A stretch of 64,000 bases of DNA from Roseateles sp. SL47 (GTDB lineage Bacteria; Pseudomonadota; Gammaproteobacteria; Burkholderiales; Burkholderiaceae_C): contig NZ_CP113068.1 of NCBI RefSeq assembly GCF_026625885.1, forward strand, positions 3,162,001 to 3,226,000, given 5' to 3'. The notes under the pieces were generated by a model. It worked only from the letters and a program-made list of their open reading frames with translations. It had not been told where the DNA came from and did not search any database. The position numbers and the translations under genes are program-made. Shown here in pieces: positions 9,060 to 18,725 of this stretch; within the stretch, counting starts at the first letter, position 1, and every line of letters begins with the position of its first letter.

Positions 9060-9595
9060 TGCAGTGCGCCTCACTGTTCTGTACTTATTCGGCCGAATTC
9101 AAAAGGGCTGCCTTGGCCCGCGTGACCTTGGCGAGGATGTCGGAAGCGCGAGCCGTCCAGATGAACGGTTTGGGATCGATGTTGTGATGAGCAACATAGA
9201 GATCGATGGCCAGCTCGAGTTCGGCCACGCTGGTGAAGCTGTCACGTCGAATGCGCTTGTCGGTGATATCGCGGAAGAAGCGCTCGACCATGTTCAACCA
9301 GGAGGCGCTGGTGGGCGTGAAGTGCATGACAAACCGCGGATGTCGAGCCAGCCATCTCTGGACATCGGGATGGCTGTGAGTGGCGTAGTTATCCAGGATC
9401 AGATGCAGACCCAAGTCCTTGGGCGTGCAGCGATCGATGTGCCGCAGGAATTTGAGCCACTCGCTGTGACGGTGTCGCGGCTGGCACATCGAGATCACGC
9501 GGCCGTCCAAGGTGTTGAGCGCAGCGAACAGCGTCGTGGTGCCGTGGCGCTTGTAGTCGTGGGTGACAGTGCCGGCGCGCCCGCGCTTCATGGGC
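9059..9595 (-). pseudogene. IS630 half-element A (C-terminal 168 codons of transposase)
   Basis: Bases 9059-9595 match, nearly base for base, the first 537 bp of the intact IS630 at 24771. The piece includes the terminal repeat gtgcagtgcgcc next to a TA dinucleotide at 9057-9058. It encodes the last 168 residues of the transposase, with the DDE-domain strings [15 protein letters not shown] and [12 protein letters not shown], and a stop at 9085. The 5' part is missing because the sequence switches to an IS66 end at 9596. Relative to the intact copy it has Cys instead of Arg in HIDRRTPKD. It cannot act without its N-terminal DNA-binding part. Confidence 0.88.
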
Positions 9596-9673
9596 GTATG
9601 CGTCCGCCGAAGTCACCTTGAAGTCCGGTGACCGGAGTTGGATGCTTGTGTCCACGACCAAATTCGTGGACAT

Positions 9674-10081
9674 ATGGGCACTTCAGACTTGAGCACAGAG
9701 GAACCGAGGACACCGACTGGGCGTAGCTGGCGCCGGCATTCGGAAGAGTTCAAGACGCGAGTCATCGAGCTGGCGCGCCAGCCCGGCGTCTCGACGGCGG
9801 CGGTGGCTCTGGCCAACGGCCTCAACGCCAACATGCTGCGCCGCTGGGTTCGAGAGGCCGATGAGTGCGCCCCGAGCAGTGGACACAACGACACTGTGGC
9901 GGTGGTGCCGGCGTTTGTGCAGCTACCCATGCCGCAGGAGACGCCGCCCACCTTGCCACTAGCGTCGACGCAAGCGCCGAGCACCGTTGCGGTGGAGATC
10001 CGCCGTGGCGACACCACTGTTCAGGCCGAGCTGCAGATGGACGCGCGCAGCGCTGCCTGGCTGCGCGAGGTCCTGGGTTGA
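9674..10081 (+). CDS. tnpA: IS66 accessory protein TnpA
   Basis: The protein has 135 residues, of the IS3/IS911-like helix-turn-helix type found as the first gene of IS66 elements. The HTH lies in RRHSEEFKTRVIELARQPGV and ANGLNANMLRRWVREAD, followed by a Pro-rich, poorly conserved linker and a C-terminal segment AELQMDARSAAWLREVLG. ATG 9674 was chosen; an in-frame TTG at 9638 would add 12 residues. The stop TGA overlaps the TTG start of tnpB (TTGA), which suggests translational coupling. It probably binds the ends of the element. Confidence 0.82.
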   Translation: MGTSDLSTEEPRTPTGRSWRRHSEEFKTRVIELARQPGVSTAAVALANGLNANMLRRWVREADECAPSSGHNDTVAVVPAFVQLPMPQETPPTLPLASTQAPSTVAVEIRRGDTTVQAELQMDARSAAWLREVLG

Positions 10082-10410
10082 TCCGCGTCGATGCCGTCTG
10101 GTTGGCGGTGCAGCCCTTGGACATGCGGCTGGGCACCGAGGCCGCACTGGCCCGCGTGGTCGGCATCTTCGGTGCCGCGCATCCTCACCACGCCTACCTG
10201 TTTGCCAACCGTCGCGCCAACCGCATGAAGGTCCTCGTGCACGACGGTATCGGCGTGTGGCTCGCGGCCAGGCGGCTCAACGCCGGCAGGTTCGTGTGGC
10301 CACTGGACGGTGCGAGCACGCTGAGCCTGACGCGCGTGCAGCTCGACGCGCTGGTGCTGGGCCTGCCCTGGCAACGCCTGGGCGAGGCCGGCATCATCCG
10401 CACGATATGA
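10078..10410 (+). CDS. tnpB: IS66 accessory protein TnpB (Orf2 family)
   Basis: The protein has 110 residues, starting at TTG 10078 and overlapping the tnpA stop. It carries the IS66 Orf2 signature: AVQPLDMRLGTEAAL, ANRRANRMKVLVHDGIGVWL and FVWPLDGA, ending in WQRLGEAGIIRTI. This protein is needed for IS66 transposition, though its biochemical role is not settled. Length matches the family, usually 110-120 residues. The longer open frame upstream of the TTG lies inside tnpA and is not real. Confidence 0.85.
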   Translation: MIRVDAVWLAVQPLDMRLGTEAALARVVGIFGAAHPHHAYLFANRRANRMKVLVHDGIGVWLAARRLNAGRFVWPLDGASTLSLTRVQLDALVLGLPWQRLGEAGIIRTI

Positions 10411-10486
10411 GCGTAGCTGCCCGAGGTCGGGCAATTGCGGGATATGCCGATGCGCTGAGTCGCTGCCTTCGGCACCATGACTCTCC

Positions 10487-12043
10487 ATGATCAGCGCGCA
10501 GCAACTGGAAGCCTTGGACCCGCAGACGCGGCAGGCCGTGCAGTCGCTGCTCGCCCAGGTCCAGCAGCGTGACCACGAGCTCGCCTTCAAGCAGGCGCTC
10601 ATCGACAAGCTCACGCACGAGATGGCGATCCTCAAGCGGATGAAGTTCGCCGCCACGAGCGAGCGCTTCGCCAGCACCCTCTCGCCCGAGCAGAGAAGCC
10701 TGCTGGAGGAGACGCTGGACACCGACATCCATGAGCTCGACGTCGAGCTGCAGCGTCATCGTAAGAAGGCCGACAAGAAGGACGAGGACGAGAAGAAGGC
10801 GCCCAAGCGCGCCCAGCTTCCCGCCCACCTGCCGCGCCGCGACGTGCCGCACGAGCCGGCGGATACGGCCTGTGGTTGCGGCCAGGCCATGCAGCGCATC
10901 GGCGAGGACGTGGCCGAGAAGCTGGACTACCAGCCCGGCGTGTTCACCGTTGAGCGCCACGTGCGTGGCAAGTGGGTCTGCAAGTGCTGCGAGCGCATCG
11001 TGCAGGCACCGGTGCCGGCCCACGTGATCGACAAGGGCATCCCGACCACCGGCCTGCTGGCCCACGTGCTGGTGGCCAAGTTCATGGACCACTTGCCCCT
11101 GTACCGGCAGGAAGCTGTGTTCGCGCGGGCCGGCCACGTGATCGCCCGCTCGACGCTGGCGGAGTGGGTGGGCGCCTGTGGCGCGCAGCTGCAGCCGCTG
11201 GTGCAGGCCCTGGCCGACGAACTGCGGCGCCACCTGGTGCTGCATGCGGACGAGACGCCGGTGGCCATGCTCAAGCCGGGCAACGGCAAGACTCACAAGG
11301 CCTACATCTGGTCGTACTGCACGCCGAGCACTAACCCCGTCAAGGCGGTGGTGTTCGAGTTCAGCGAGACCCGCAGCGGCGAGAACGTGCGCGACTTTCT
11401 GCAGCTTGAGACGCCCAACGCCTGGAAGGGCACGCTGGTCACCGATGGGTTCAGCGGCTACTCGGCCTGCGTCGACAAGGGCGTGACGTCGGCACAGTGC
11501 ATGGCGCACAGCCGGCGCAAGTTCCATGAGCTGTGGGCCAACCATGGCAGCAAGGTCGGCGAGCAAGCGCTGCGCTTCTACCAAGCCCTGTTCCGCATCG
11601 AGCGCCAGGCCGAGAGCCTCACCAGCGAGGAGCGGCAGAGGATCCGGCAGCGCAAGTCACGACGGATCCTCGCCGTGTTCCACCGATGGTTGCTCGCACA
11701 GCGGCAGCTGGTGCCGCCCGGCTCCGCGACCATCAAGGCCATCGACTACAGCCTGAAGCGCTGGAAGGAACTCACGCACTTCGTGGGCGACGGCGACGTG
11801 CCGATCTCCAACAATTGGGTCGAGAACCAGATCCGCCCGATCGCGATCGGCAGATCGAATTGGCTCTTCGCCGGCAGCCTGCGAGCGGGCAAGCGCGCGG
11901 CGGCCATCATGAGCCTGCTGCACTCGGCCCGCATCAACGGGCACGACCCGTACGCCTATTTCAAGGACGTGCTGGATCGCTTGCCGACGCACCCGGCAAG
12001 CCGGATCGACGAGCTGCTGCCGCACCGCTGGTCACCGAGCTGA
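10487..12043 (+). CDS. tnpC: IS66-family transposase TnpC
   Basis: The protein has 518 residues and appears full length. It starts with a leucine-rich coiled-coil region ([10 protein letters not shown].. to about 85) and an acidic/Lys-rich linker. A zinc-finger-like segment follows, with [14 protein letters not shown] and [12 protein letters not shown]. The DDE core contains [23 protein letters not shown] and the C-terminal Glu region [20 protein letters not shown]. The end [10 protein letters not shown] is the usual IS66 terminus. It lies 76 bases after tnpB in the same element and is the catalytic subunit. Confidence 0.92.
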   Translation: MISAQQLEALDPQTRQAVQSLLAQVQQRDHELAFKQALIDKLTHEMAILKRMKFAATSERFASTLSPEQRSLLEETLDTDIHELDVELQRHRKKADKKDEDEKKAPKRAQLPAHLPRRDVPHEPADTACGCGQAMQRIGEDVAEKLDYQPGVFTVERHVRGKWVCKCCERIVQAPVPAHVIDKGIPTTGLLAHVLVAKFMDHLPLYRQEAVFARAGHVIARSTLAEWVGACGAQLQPLVQALADELRRHLVLHADETPVAMLKPGNGKTHKAYIWSYCTPSTNPVKAVVFEFSETRSGENVRDFLQLETPNAWKGTLVTDGFSGYSACVDKGVTSAQCMAHSRRKFHELWANHGSKVGEQALRFYQALFRIERQAESLTSEERQRIRQRKSRRILAVFHRWLLAQRQLVPPGSATIKAIDYSLKRWKELTHFVGDGDVPISNNWVENQIRPIAIGRSNWLFAGSLRAGKRAAAIMSLLHSARINGHDPYAYFKDVLDRLPTHPASRIDELLPHRWSPS

Positions 12044-12149
12044 AGCCTCTTCGCCGCTGGACGCTGATTCCCACCCACGGTTTCAGGGGCGGGGCATGCG
12101 CGCCATATTCCGAACCGCAGCCGTCAAGGTGTGTTCGGCGGACGCATAC

Positions 12150-12686
12150 GCCCATGAAGCGCGGGCGCGCCGGCACTCTCACCCACGACTACAAGCGCCA
12201 CGGCACCACGACGCTGTTCGCTGCGCTCAACACCTTGGATGGCCGCGTGATCTCGATGTGCCAGCCGCGACACCGTCACAGCGAGTGGCTCAAATTCCTG
12301 CGGCACATCGATCGCCGCACGCCCAAGGACTTGGGTCTGCATCTGATCGTGGATAACTACGCCACTCACAGCCATCCCGATGTCCAGAGATGGCTGGCTC
12401 GACATCCGCGGTTTGTCATGCACTTCACGCCCACCAGCGCCTCCTGGTTGAACATGGTCGAGCGCTTCTTCCGCGACATCACCGACAAGCGCATTCGACG
12501 TGACAGCTTCACCAGCGTGGCCGAACTCGAGCTGGCCATCGATCTCTATGTTGCTCATCACAACATCGATCCCAAACCGTTCATCTGGACGGCTCGCGCT
12601 TCCGACATCCTCGCCAAGGTCACGCGGGCCAAGGCAGCCCTTTTGAATTCGGCCGAATAAGTACAGAACAGTGAGGCGCACTGCAC
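12150..12686 (+). pseudogene. IS630 half-element B (mirror image of half A)
   Basis: This is the same 537-bp C-terminal half of the IS630 at 24771, now on the plus strand. The coding part 12154-12660 begins at [13 protein letters not shown] and ends ALLNSAE. The terminal repeat gcgcactgcac ends at 12686, next to TA at 12687-12688. It is broken at exactly the same IS630 base as half A, and together they form a large inverted repeat around the IS66 element. Being headless, it is not expected to be active. Confidence 0.88.
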
Positions 12687-12872
12687 TAGGCAGGACCGCA
12701 GTTGGGAGGTCCACTGGCCCCGTCAGGAGAGGTTCATGTTCCCCAGCTCGTTCTACATTTGTAAGCGGTCAATTACCTGCATCTTGAGACGAGGCGACTG
12801 AACTGACAGTCTTCGTCCCCACTTAACCGTGAGCGTCTGGTCCGACCATCTTGACGCGCCGGACGTCATTGG

Positions 12873-12986
12873 TCAGAGGTCGTAGACCTCGTCGATGATT
12901 TGACCGCTTTCGAAGTATTTCCCCACGGCACGATCAAGCCGTCGCAGTAACGCCGTCAGCGTCTCACCTTCGCGACGGACGAGCAT
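12873..12986 (-). CDS. Small ORF at the distal end of the second IS66
   Basis: This 37-codon frame starts at ATG 12986 and reads MLVRREGETLTALLRRLDRA and then VGKYFESGQIIDEVYDL. The same frame is open further upstream (..FVAIATDEDVVAML), but without a good start, so the gene may be N-truncated or use an unusual start. I do not recognise a named family. Its acidic, regular helix pattern looks protein-like. It lies downstream of the passenger gene on the same strand, inside the element boundary. Low certainty. Confidence 0.35.
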   Translation of the reverse strand: MLVRREGETLTALLRRLDRAVGKYFESGQIIDEVYDL

Positions 12987-13071
12987 GGCGACGACGTCCT
13001 CGTCAGTCGCTATAGCGACGAAGGGGTGTGAGCGTCTGGAGACGCCACCTTGACCTGGCCCGAAGGCGGGG

Positions 13072-13575
13072 CTATCTCGCCGCAGCGGTCGATCCGACGA
13101 AGGCGATGCACTCCACGAGGTTGAGCGTGGCAAGCACCAGGTACTTCTCAGCCTCGGTACGCACAGCCCAGAGGTCGTGGTCGCCGAGATAGCCGTAGAC
13201 GAACGCAAGCAGGAAGCGCTCGGAATGCTCGTCACAGAACTGCTGCACGATCTGGGCAACCAACGCGGGCGGCAGCCCCTCGTTGAAGCGCATACGGGCC
13301 GTCAGGCGCTGCAGGCATCCTTCCTGGATCGCCTCCGTGACGGCGGGCCACTTATGGTCGCTGCGCTTCATCGCCTGGAACGTGACCAGCAGTACGTGTA
13401 TCGCCACATCCAACTGCTCCATGGCCACGCCCATGCGTGGCAACACCAGGATCGAGGCCAGCAAGGTGGGCTGCTCCTTGAAGATCTCGTCGGTCAGCGC
13501 CACCTTCTGCGCCAAGCTCATCCGCTGGACACCGACGTGGGCCTGCGCGATCACAGGGGCCGTGATCCTTCCCAT
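13072..13575 (-). CDS. Hypothetical passenger protein of the second IS66
   Basis: The protein has 167 residues, starting at ATG 13575, two bases after the tnpC stop (13578-13580), so it is probably translated from the same message. It is mostly helical with well-formed hydrophobic blocks, for example LTDEIFKEQPTLLASILVLP, QLDVAIHVLLVTFQAM and LLAFVYGYLGDHDLWAVRTE. No catalytic or DNA-binding motif, signal peptide or membrane span is evident. The family is unknown to me. Standard IS66 elements stop after tnpC, so this is an added cargo gene. It has no frameshift. Confidence 0.6.
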   Translation of the reverse strand: MGRITAPVIAQAHVGVQRMSLAQKVALTDEIFKEQPTLLASILVLPRMGVAMEQLDVAIHVLLVTFQAMKRSDHKWPAVTEAIQEGCLQRLTARMRFNEGLPPALVAQIVQQFCDEHSERFLLAFVYGYLGDHDLWAVRTEAEKYLVLATLNLVECIAFVGSTAAAR

Positions 13576-14262
13576 CGTCACGCGGGCCGCCAGCGGTGCG
13601 GCAGCAGTTCTTCCAGGAGGTGGTTCGGGTGCGTGTGGATGCGCGCCAGCACGTCGCGCAGGTAGGCCCACGGATCCAGACCGTTGAGCTTGGCCGACTG
13701 CACCAGGCTCATCACCACGGCCGCGCGCTGGCCCGCCAACGCGCTGCCGGCGAACAGCCAGTTCTTCGCCCCGAGTTTCCAGGGCTTGATCTGCCGCTCG
13801 ATGAGGTTGTTGTGTGTGCCTTGCTAAGGCACGGTTGATCCGTCGGTGACGGGAGAGGTCCTTGGCCGAACCCGAAGTCCGACCCGGCGAACTCGCGCTC
13901 CAGCCGGAAGCACAGGGAGCGGTTCAGGAGGTAACGAATGGACTGAAGCACTGCCTGAAAACGCCTCGTTTGGAGGCAAGCAGGTCATGCGGGCCGCAAC
14001 GTGAGTGAACACTGAGCAGGCCTCGAAAATTCGTCGTGGATGCCGACTCGCCATAACAACGAGGAAGGCCGACGGCGGTGCCCAAGCGAGCGTGAAATGC
14101 AGGCACCGCGTCCACCGGGGTAGTGGTGGCAGCACGCATGACAACCGATCGACCGTGCAACAAGGGAAGTCCGTGGTGGTGCTCGGCTGGCTGCTGGGCA
14201 ACGACGATCTCGTGAGGGATGGAAGTCGGCCGTTGCGGATGGCGGATGGGGGTGTAGTAGTG

Positions 14263-15675
14263 ATGAAGCTGGGTAACGCTGGTGGAGCGAAGGCCCCCTG
14301 TTCCGATGCGAAGGTGCAAAGCGGGAAGAGCCCGGGGATTGGCGCAAGCCTAGCAACCCCGCTCGATTCGGTTCGAACCCTGCAGAGCACGTTACAGGCG
14401 AAAGCCAAGAGCGAAGCAGCTGCAAAGTTCTACAGCCTGTGGGACAAGGTGTGCCGGGAAGATGTCTTGCACGAGGCGTACCGGAGGTGCCGCGCCAATC
14501 GCGGTGCGCCGGGCGTGGATGGCGAGAGCTTCTCGATCATCGAAGACCGAGGGCTGAAAGACTGGCTGCAAAGACTGAGGCAGGAGCTGCGCACCAAGCA
14601 GTACCGGTGCGCGCCCCTGCTGCGTGTATGGATCCCCAAGGCAAATGGTGGGCAACGCCCCCTGGGCATTCCAACCATCCGCGACCGGGTCGCGCAAATG
14701 GCGGTGCTGTTGGTTCTTGGACCGATCTTCAACGAAGATTTGTTCCCCTGGCAGTACGGCTTCCGCGAAGGCCTGGATGCCAAGATGGCGCTTCGCCGCA
14801 TTCACTTCGGCATTGCCGATCGTGGGGCGCGCGAGGTGGTAGACGCCGATCTGGCTGACTACTTCAACACAATTCCGCATGGAGACCTGCTGCGCTGCGC
14901 CGCACGTCGGGTCTCAGATGGGACGGTGCTGGCGACGATACGCCAGTGGCTTGACGCGCCGGTGGTTGAGCGCGTGGCCGGCGGCGGCGAAATCCGCACG
15001 ACGGTCGCGCGCGACACAAACCGTGGCACGCCCCAAGGGGGAGTGATCTCGCCGTTGCTGGCCAACCTGTACTTCCGTCGCTTCATGCTGGCGTGGTATC
15101 ACGGTGGGTACGCGCGGCGGCTGCAAGCCGAGGTGGTCAACTATGCCGACGACTTCGTCATCCTGTGTCGTGACGGCATGGGGGAGGAGGCGATGGCAAC
15201 GATGCGGCGACTGATGTCCAAGCTCGGCCTGACGGTCAACGAAACGAAGACTCGACTGGTCAAGCTGCCCGACGAGCGATTCGACTTCCTGGGCTACACC
15301 GTGGGCAAGTTCTACGGGTTCCGGGGCCGACCCTACTGGGGCACGGCGCCGTCGAAGAAATCGATCAAGCGCCTGCGGGGACGCATACACGACGAGACGA
15401 CCAACCGGTGGAACGCCACGACGCCGGCGGACCGGGTTGAAGAACTCAACCCCATCTTGCGCGGCTGGGCGAACTACTTCGATCAAGGGCCTGTTAAAGA
15501 TATTTACAAGTCCGTTGACGACTACACCGCGAGGCGTCTGAGGATCTGGCTGCGAAGACGAAGCGGCAAGCGGGGGACGGGGTACCGCCAATACTCCGAC
15601 CAGTACCTCTACCAAAAGTTGGGGCTGATATGCCTGCTGCCGATTAAGCGCGGCCGCTCGAACGCGAAGGCTTGA
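14263..15675 (+). CDS. ltrA: Group II intron-encoded reverse transcriptase/maturase
   Basis: The protein has 470 residues from ATG 14263. The same frame is open from 14005, but that part is intron RNA and starts poorly. The RT palm has the strings [63 protein letters not shown] and the catalytic YADD in [12 protein letters not shown]. It continues with a thumb/maturase domain X ([20 protein letters not shown]). No HNH endonuclease domain is visible after domain X. It would serve splicing and retrohoming of its own intron. Lack of an En domain is common in intron classes that target replication forks or terminators; the class here is not determined. Confidence 0.92.
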   Translation: MKLGNAGGAKAPCSDAKVQSGKSPGIGASLATPLDSVRTLQSTLQAKAKSEAAAKFYSLWDKVCREDVLHEAYRRCRANRGAPGVDGESFSIIEDRGLKDWLQRLRQELRTKQYRCAPLLRVWIPKANGGQRPLGIPTIRDRVAQMAVLLVLGPIFNEDLFPWQYGFREGLDAKMALRRIHFGIADRGAREVVDADLADYFNTIPHGDLLRCAARRVSDGTVLATIRQWLDAPVVERVAGGGEIRTTVARDTNRGTPQGGVISPLLANLYFRRFMLAWYHGGYARRLQAEVVNYADDFVILCRDGMGEEAMATMRRLMSKLGLTVNETKTRLVKLPDERFDFLGYTVGKFYGFRGRPYWGTAPSKKSIKRLRGRIHDETTNRWNATTPADRVEELNPILRGWANYFDQGPVKDIYKSVDDYTARRLRIWLRRRSGKRGTGYRQYSDQYLYQKLGLICLLPIKRGRSNAKA

Positions 15676-15687
15676 TGCGTCGGAAGA

Positions 15688-15720
<33 letters not shown>

Positions 15721-16974
15721 GACGAGGGGGATGTGGAGACGGAGTTACGGTCGGGCTCATAGGGCACCGCCAACCGAAAGGGGCGGAAACAGCGATGCCT
15801 TGACCTACTGCCACCGCGCCACATCTCTACTCTACCGATGGCCACCGCGCCATCTTCGAGGTGGCGTGTGAGCGCCACCCAGTGCCCGAGCGTGTAGTCG
15901 ATCGCCTTGGCCGTGGCGCCGCCATCGGCAACGAGGCGCCGCTCCAGACTCAGCCAATGATGTAGCTCCTCCCACAGCGGCTTGGCCAGTCGTTGCCGCT
16001 GAGCTCTTCGTTGTTCGTCATCGAGGCCCTTGAGTTCACCCTCGACTTCGTAGATGCGAGCGAAGCGCCGCAGCGCATCCAGCCCGACGGGACTGGTGCC
16101 GACCTTGGTCAGTTCTTCGAAGTTGCGGCGTGCATGCGCCGCGCAGGCAGCGCTGATGCGACCGGGGTAACGCTGCGGGTCGACCACGGTGTCGTAGGCA
16201 CCGTAGCGGTCGGTGAGCAGTGTCCCGGTCCATCGTCGCAAGCCGAGCCTGTCGTCGCCGCCCAGGAATGCCACGGGGTACTGCGCCCCGCGGCCTCGGC
16301 AGAATTCGTAGACGACACCCGGCATCGCGTCGTGCCAACTTCGCGCGTAGGCCCACATGTAGGCCTTGCGGGTCTTGCCCGCTCCGGGGTCCAGCAGGGC
16401 CACCGACGTCTCGTCCGCATGCAGCACCGGGCAGTCCAGGACGAAGTGCTTGTGCAGCTCGTACAACGGTTCCAGCGCTGCGCCGACCTGGCCCGCGCCG
16501 GCCGCCAAGGTCGAGCGCGGGGTGTGCACGCGTGAACGGGCGTTGATGCTCTCCTGCCGGTAGTACGGCAGGTGGTCCACGAAGCGGCTGATGGCGGTGT
16601 GCGCGAGGAACCCGCTGGCGGCGATGCCGCCCTCGACGATCTCCGGCACGCTGGGCGCCTGCTTGAGCACCTGGCAGTGCCGGCATGCCCACTTGCCGTA
16701 GATGTGGCGATGCACGAAGAACTCCGCCGGCACGATGTCCAGCCGCTCGGTGACGTCTTCGCCGATGCGCTTCATGGCGCGTCCGCAGCCGGGCTCCTGG
16801 CAGTCGGTGCTGTCGGGTCAGCAACTTGAAAGACCGCCCCCGCTGTTTCGGCCGCCGCTGCAGCACGTCGCGCAGGTGGGCTGAAATACGCACAGAGGGG
16901 GCTTTCCGAATTTCGGTGTGCAAGGCCAGGTAAGCCTTCACTGAATTCGTGAAGTGCCCCCACCAGTTCTGCGA

Positions 16975-17841
16975 TCAAACGCCCAGCGCCGTACAGATCG
17001 CCTCAGCGTTGTGCGCAAAAAGCTGGAGGAAGGTCGCCGCTGGGCCCGAAGGTCCGGACAGCGCATCTGAATACAGCCGGCCGCCAACACGCACACCGCC
17101 TTCGCGGGCGATACGTTCGATGAGTCGAGGGTCGCTGATGTTCTCAACGAACACCGCCCGCACCTGCTGCCGACGGATCTGCTGGATGAGGCGGGCCACG
17201 GCGGATGCAGACGGCTCGCTGTTGGTGCTCATGCCCTGTGCGCTGAGGAAGTCCACTCCGTAGGCATCACCGAAGTATCCGAAGGCGTCATGCGAGGTCA
17301 CCACCCGGCGCTGTTCGCGGCTCAGGCGGTCGAGACGTTTGCGCAGCGCGGCATCCATGGACTGGAGCTGGCCAAGGTAGGCGTCAGCGCGTGCCCGTAG
17401 GGCTTGCTGGTCGTCGAGGCGCATGTCGATCAATGCAGCGGTCAGCGTCTTGACGTAGCGCTGGACCATGCCCAGATCCTGCCAGGCGTGCGGATCGGGC
17501 TCACGACCCAGGCGCCGCGGTTGAATGCCGACACTGGCCGTCAGCAACGTGCCGCGAAAGCCGCTGGCCTGCACCAGCCGGTCCAGCCATCCCTCGAAGC
17601 CCAGGCCGTTGACGACCATCAACTGCGCGTCGGCCAGACGACGGGCGTCGGCCGGGCTGGGCTGATAGACATGGGCATCGGCATCAGGCCCGACCAGGCT
17701 GCTGACCGCCACAACCGGGCCGCCAATGGCCCGGATCAAATCAGCCAGGATGGAGAAGCTCGCCACCACCCGCAGCGGCGGCGGTGCGGCCAAAGCCAGT
17801 GCCGGCAGAGCGGCGGAAAGAATCAGACCACGACGCCGCAT
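16975..17841 (-). CDS. Zinc/manganese ABC transporter substrate-binding protein (ZnuA/AztC type)
   Basis: The protein has 288 residues with a twin-Arg-containing signal region (MRRRGLILSAALPALALA) and a cluster A-I metal-receptor fold. Candidate metal ligands sit in DAHVYQPSPADARRL, DPHAWQDLGMV and VTSHDAFGYFG; AVFVENISDPRLIERIA is the conserved second-lobe segment. There is no long His-rich loop. It is the last gene of the operon: its ATG overlaps the stop of the permease gene (ATGA). It would capture Zn(II), or less likely Mn(II), in the periplasm. The metal is inferred from family and the possible Zur-like operator upstream. Confidence 0.85.
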   Translation of the reverse strand: MRRRGLILSAALPALALAAPPPLRVVASFSILADLIRAIGGPVVAVSSLVGPDADAHVYQPSPADARRLADAQLMVVNGLGFEGWLDRLVQASGFRGTLLTASVGIQPRRLGREPDPHAWQDLGMVQRYVKTLTAALIDMRLDDQQALRARADAYLGQLQSMDAALRKRLDRLSREQRRVVTSHDAFGYFGDAYGVDFLSAQGMSTNSEPSASAVARLIQQIRRQQVRAVFVENISDPRLIERIAREGGVRVGGRLYSDALSGPSGPAATFLQLFAHNAEAICTALGV

Positions 17842-18725
17842 CAGGCCTCCTGGTTGCGTTGATGACGCAGGGCTTGCCAGACGAGGCCTTCCCGGCTGCC
17901 GCAAATGAGTGAGAGTGCATAGAGTCCGCCCGCGACCAGCACGATGGCCGGTCCGCTGGGTTGCTGGGTGTGGAAAGAGATCAGCAATCCCAGCACGCCG
18001 GAGAGCATGGCGATGACGCCCGCAGCAAGCATCTGCGGGCCCACGCGGGCCACCCAGAACCGCGCTGCGGTGGCCGGCAGCATCATCAGGCCCACGGCCA
18101 TCAGGGTGCCGAGCGCAGCAAAGCCGGCGACCAGGTTCGCTACCGCCAGCACCAGCAGCAGCGCATGGGCACGTGCACCCGGGCCACGCGGCCCGCCCAC
18201 ATGGCGCAGAAAGCCGGGGTCCACACATTCCGCCAGGATCGGCCGGTAGGCATAAGCGAGCACCAGCAGGCTGACCGAGGCCACCGTGGCGACCATCAGC
18301 AGGGCTGGGTCATCCACCGCCAGGATGCTGCCGAACAGCACATGCATCAGGTCGACGCTGCTGCCCTGGGTGGAGACCAGCATCACGCCGGAGGCCAGTG
18401 CGATGAGATACAGGGCCGAGAAGCTCGCGTCCTCGCGCTGCGCGGTGCGCCGGGTCAGCCAACCAGCGCCCAGGGCCACAGCCAGGGCCGCCAGAAAGCC
18501 GCCCAGGCTCATGGCCAACAGCGAGAAGCCTGCCATCACAAAGCCCAGCGCCGCGCCGGGCAACAGCGCATGCGCCATGGCGTCTCCCACCAGGCTCATC
18601 CGCCGCAACACCAGCAGGACGCCCACCGGAGCGCTGCCCACGGAGATTGCGGCACAGGCCACGAGGGCACGTCGCATGAAGCCGTAGTCCACAAACGGAG
18701 CGGCCAGCCATTCATAAGGCGTCAT
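17841..18725 (-). CDS. Metal ABC transporter permease (ZnuB/AztB type)
   Basis: The protein has 294 residues with about eight hydrophobic spans, of the ABC-3 family. Typical strings are LRRMSLVGDAMAHALLPGAA near the N-terminus and ALGTLMAVGLMMLPATAARF in the later half. It forms the membrane channel with the ATPase encoded just upstream. The start overlaps the ATPase stop by four bases, and its stop overlaps the binding-protein start, so the three are likely translationally coupled. No irregularity was seen. Confidence 0.88.
   Translation of the reverse strand: MTPYEWLAAPFVDYGFMRRALVACAAISVGSAPVGVLLVLRRMSLVGDAMAHALLPGAALGFVMAGFSLLAMSLGGFLAALAVALGAGWLTRRTAQREDASFSALYLIALASGVMLVSTQGSSVDLMHVLFGSILAVDDPALLMVATVASVSLLVLAYAYRPILAECVDPGFLRHVGGPRGPGARAHALLLVLAVANLVAGFAALGTLMAVGLMMLPATAARFWVARVGPQMLAAGVIAMLSGVLGLLISFHTQQPSGPAIVLVAGGLYALSLICGSREGLVWQALRHQRNQEA

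Larger units (their letters stand above)
9596..12149 (+). mobile_element. Complete IS66-family element (2.55 kb)
   Basis: The ends share the 16-bp inverted repeat gtatgcgtccgccgaa at 9596 and 12149, with further matches (caccttga) inside. The element carries the standard three genes tnpA, tnpB and tnpC in order. Both flanks are the same IS630 half in opposite orientation, so the usual 8-bp direct target repeats of IS66 are absent; see the findings. Confidence 0.88.

Noticed and set aside
14005..14262. An N-terminal extension of the intron reverse transcriptase
   Set aside because: The bases belong to intron RNA domains and the predicted residues do not look like a protein domain; ATG 14263 fits family length.
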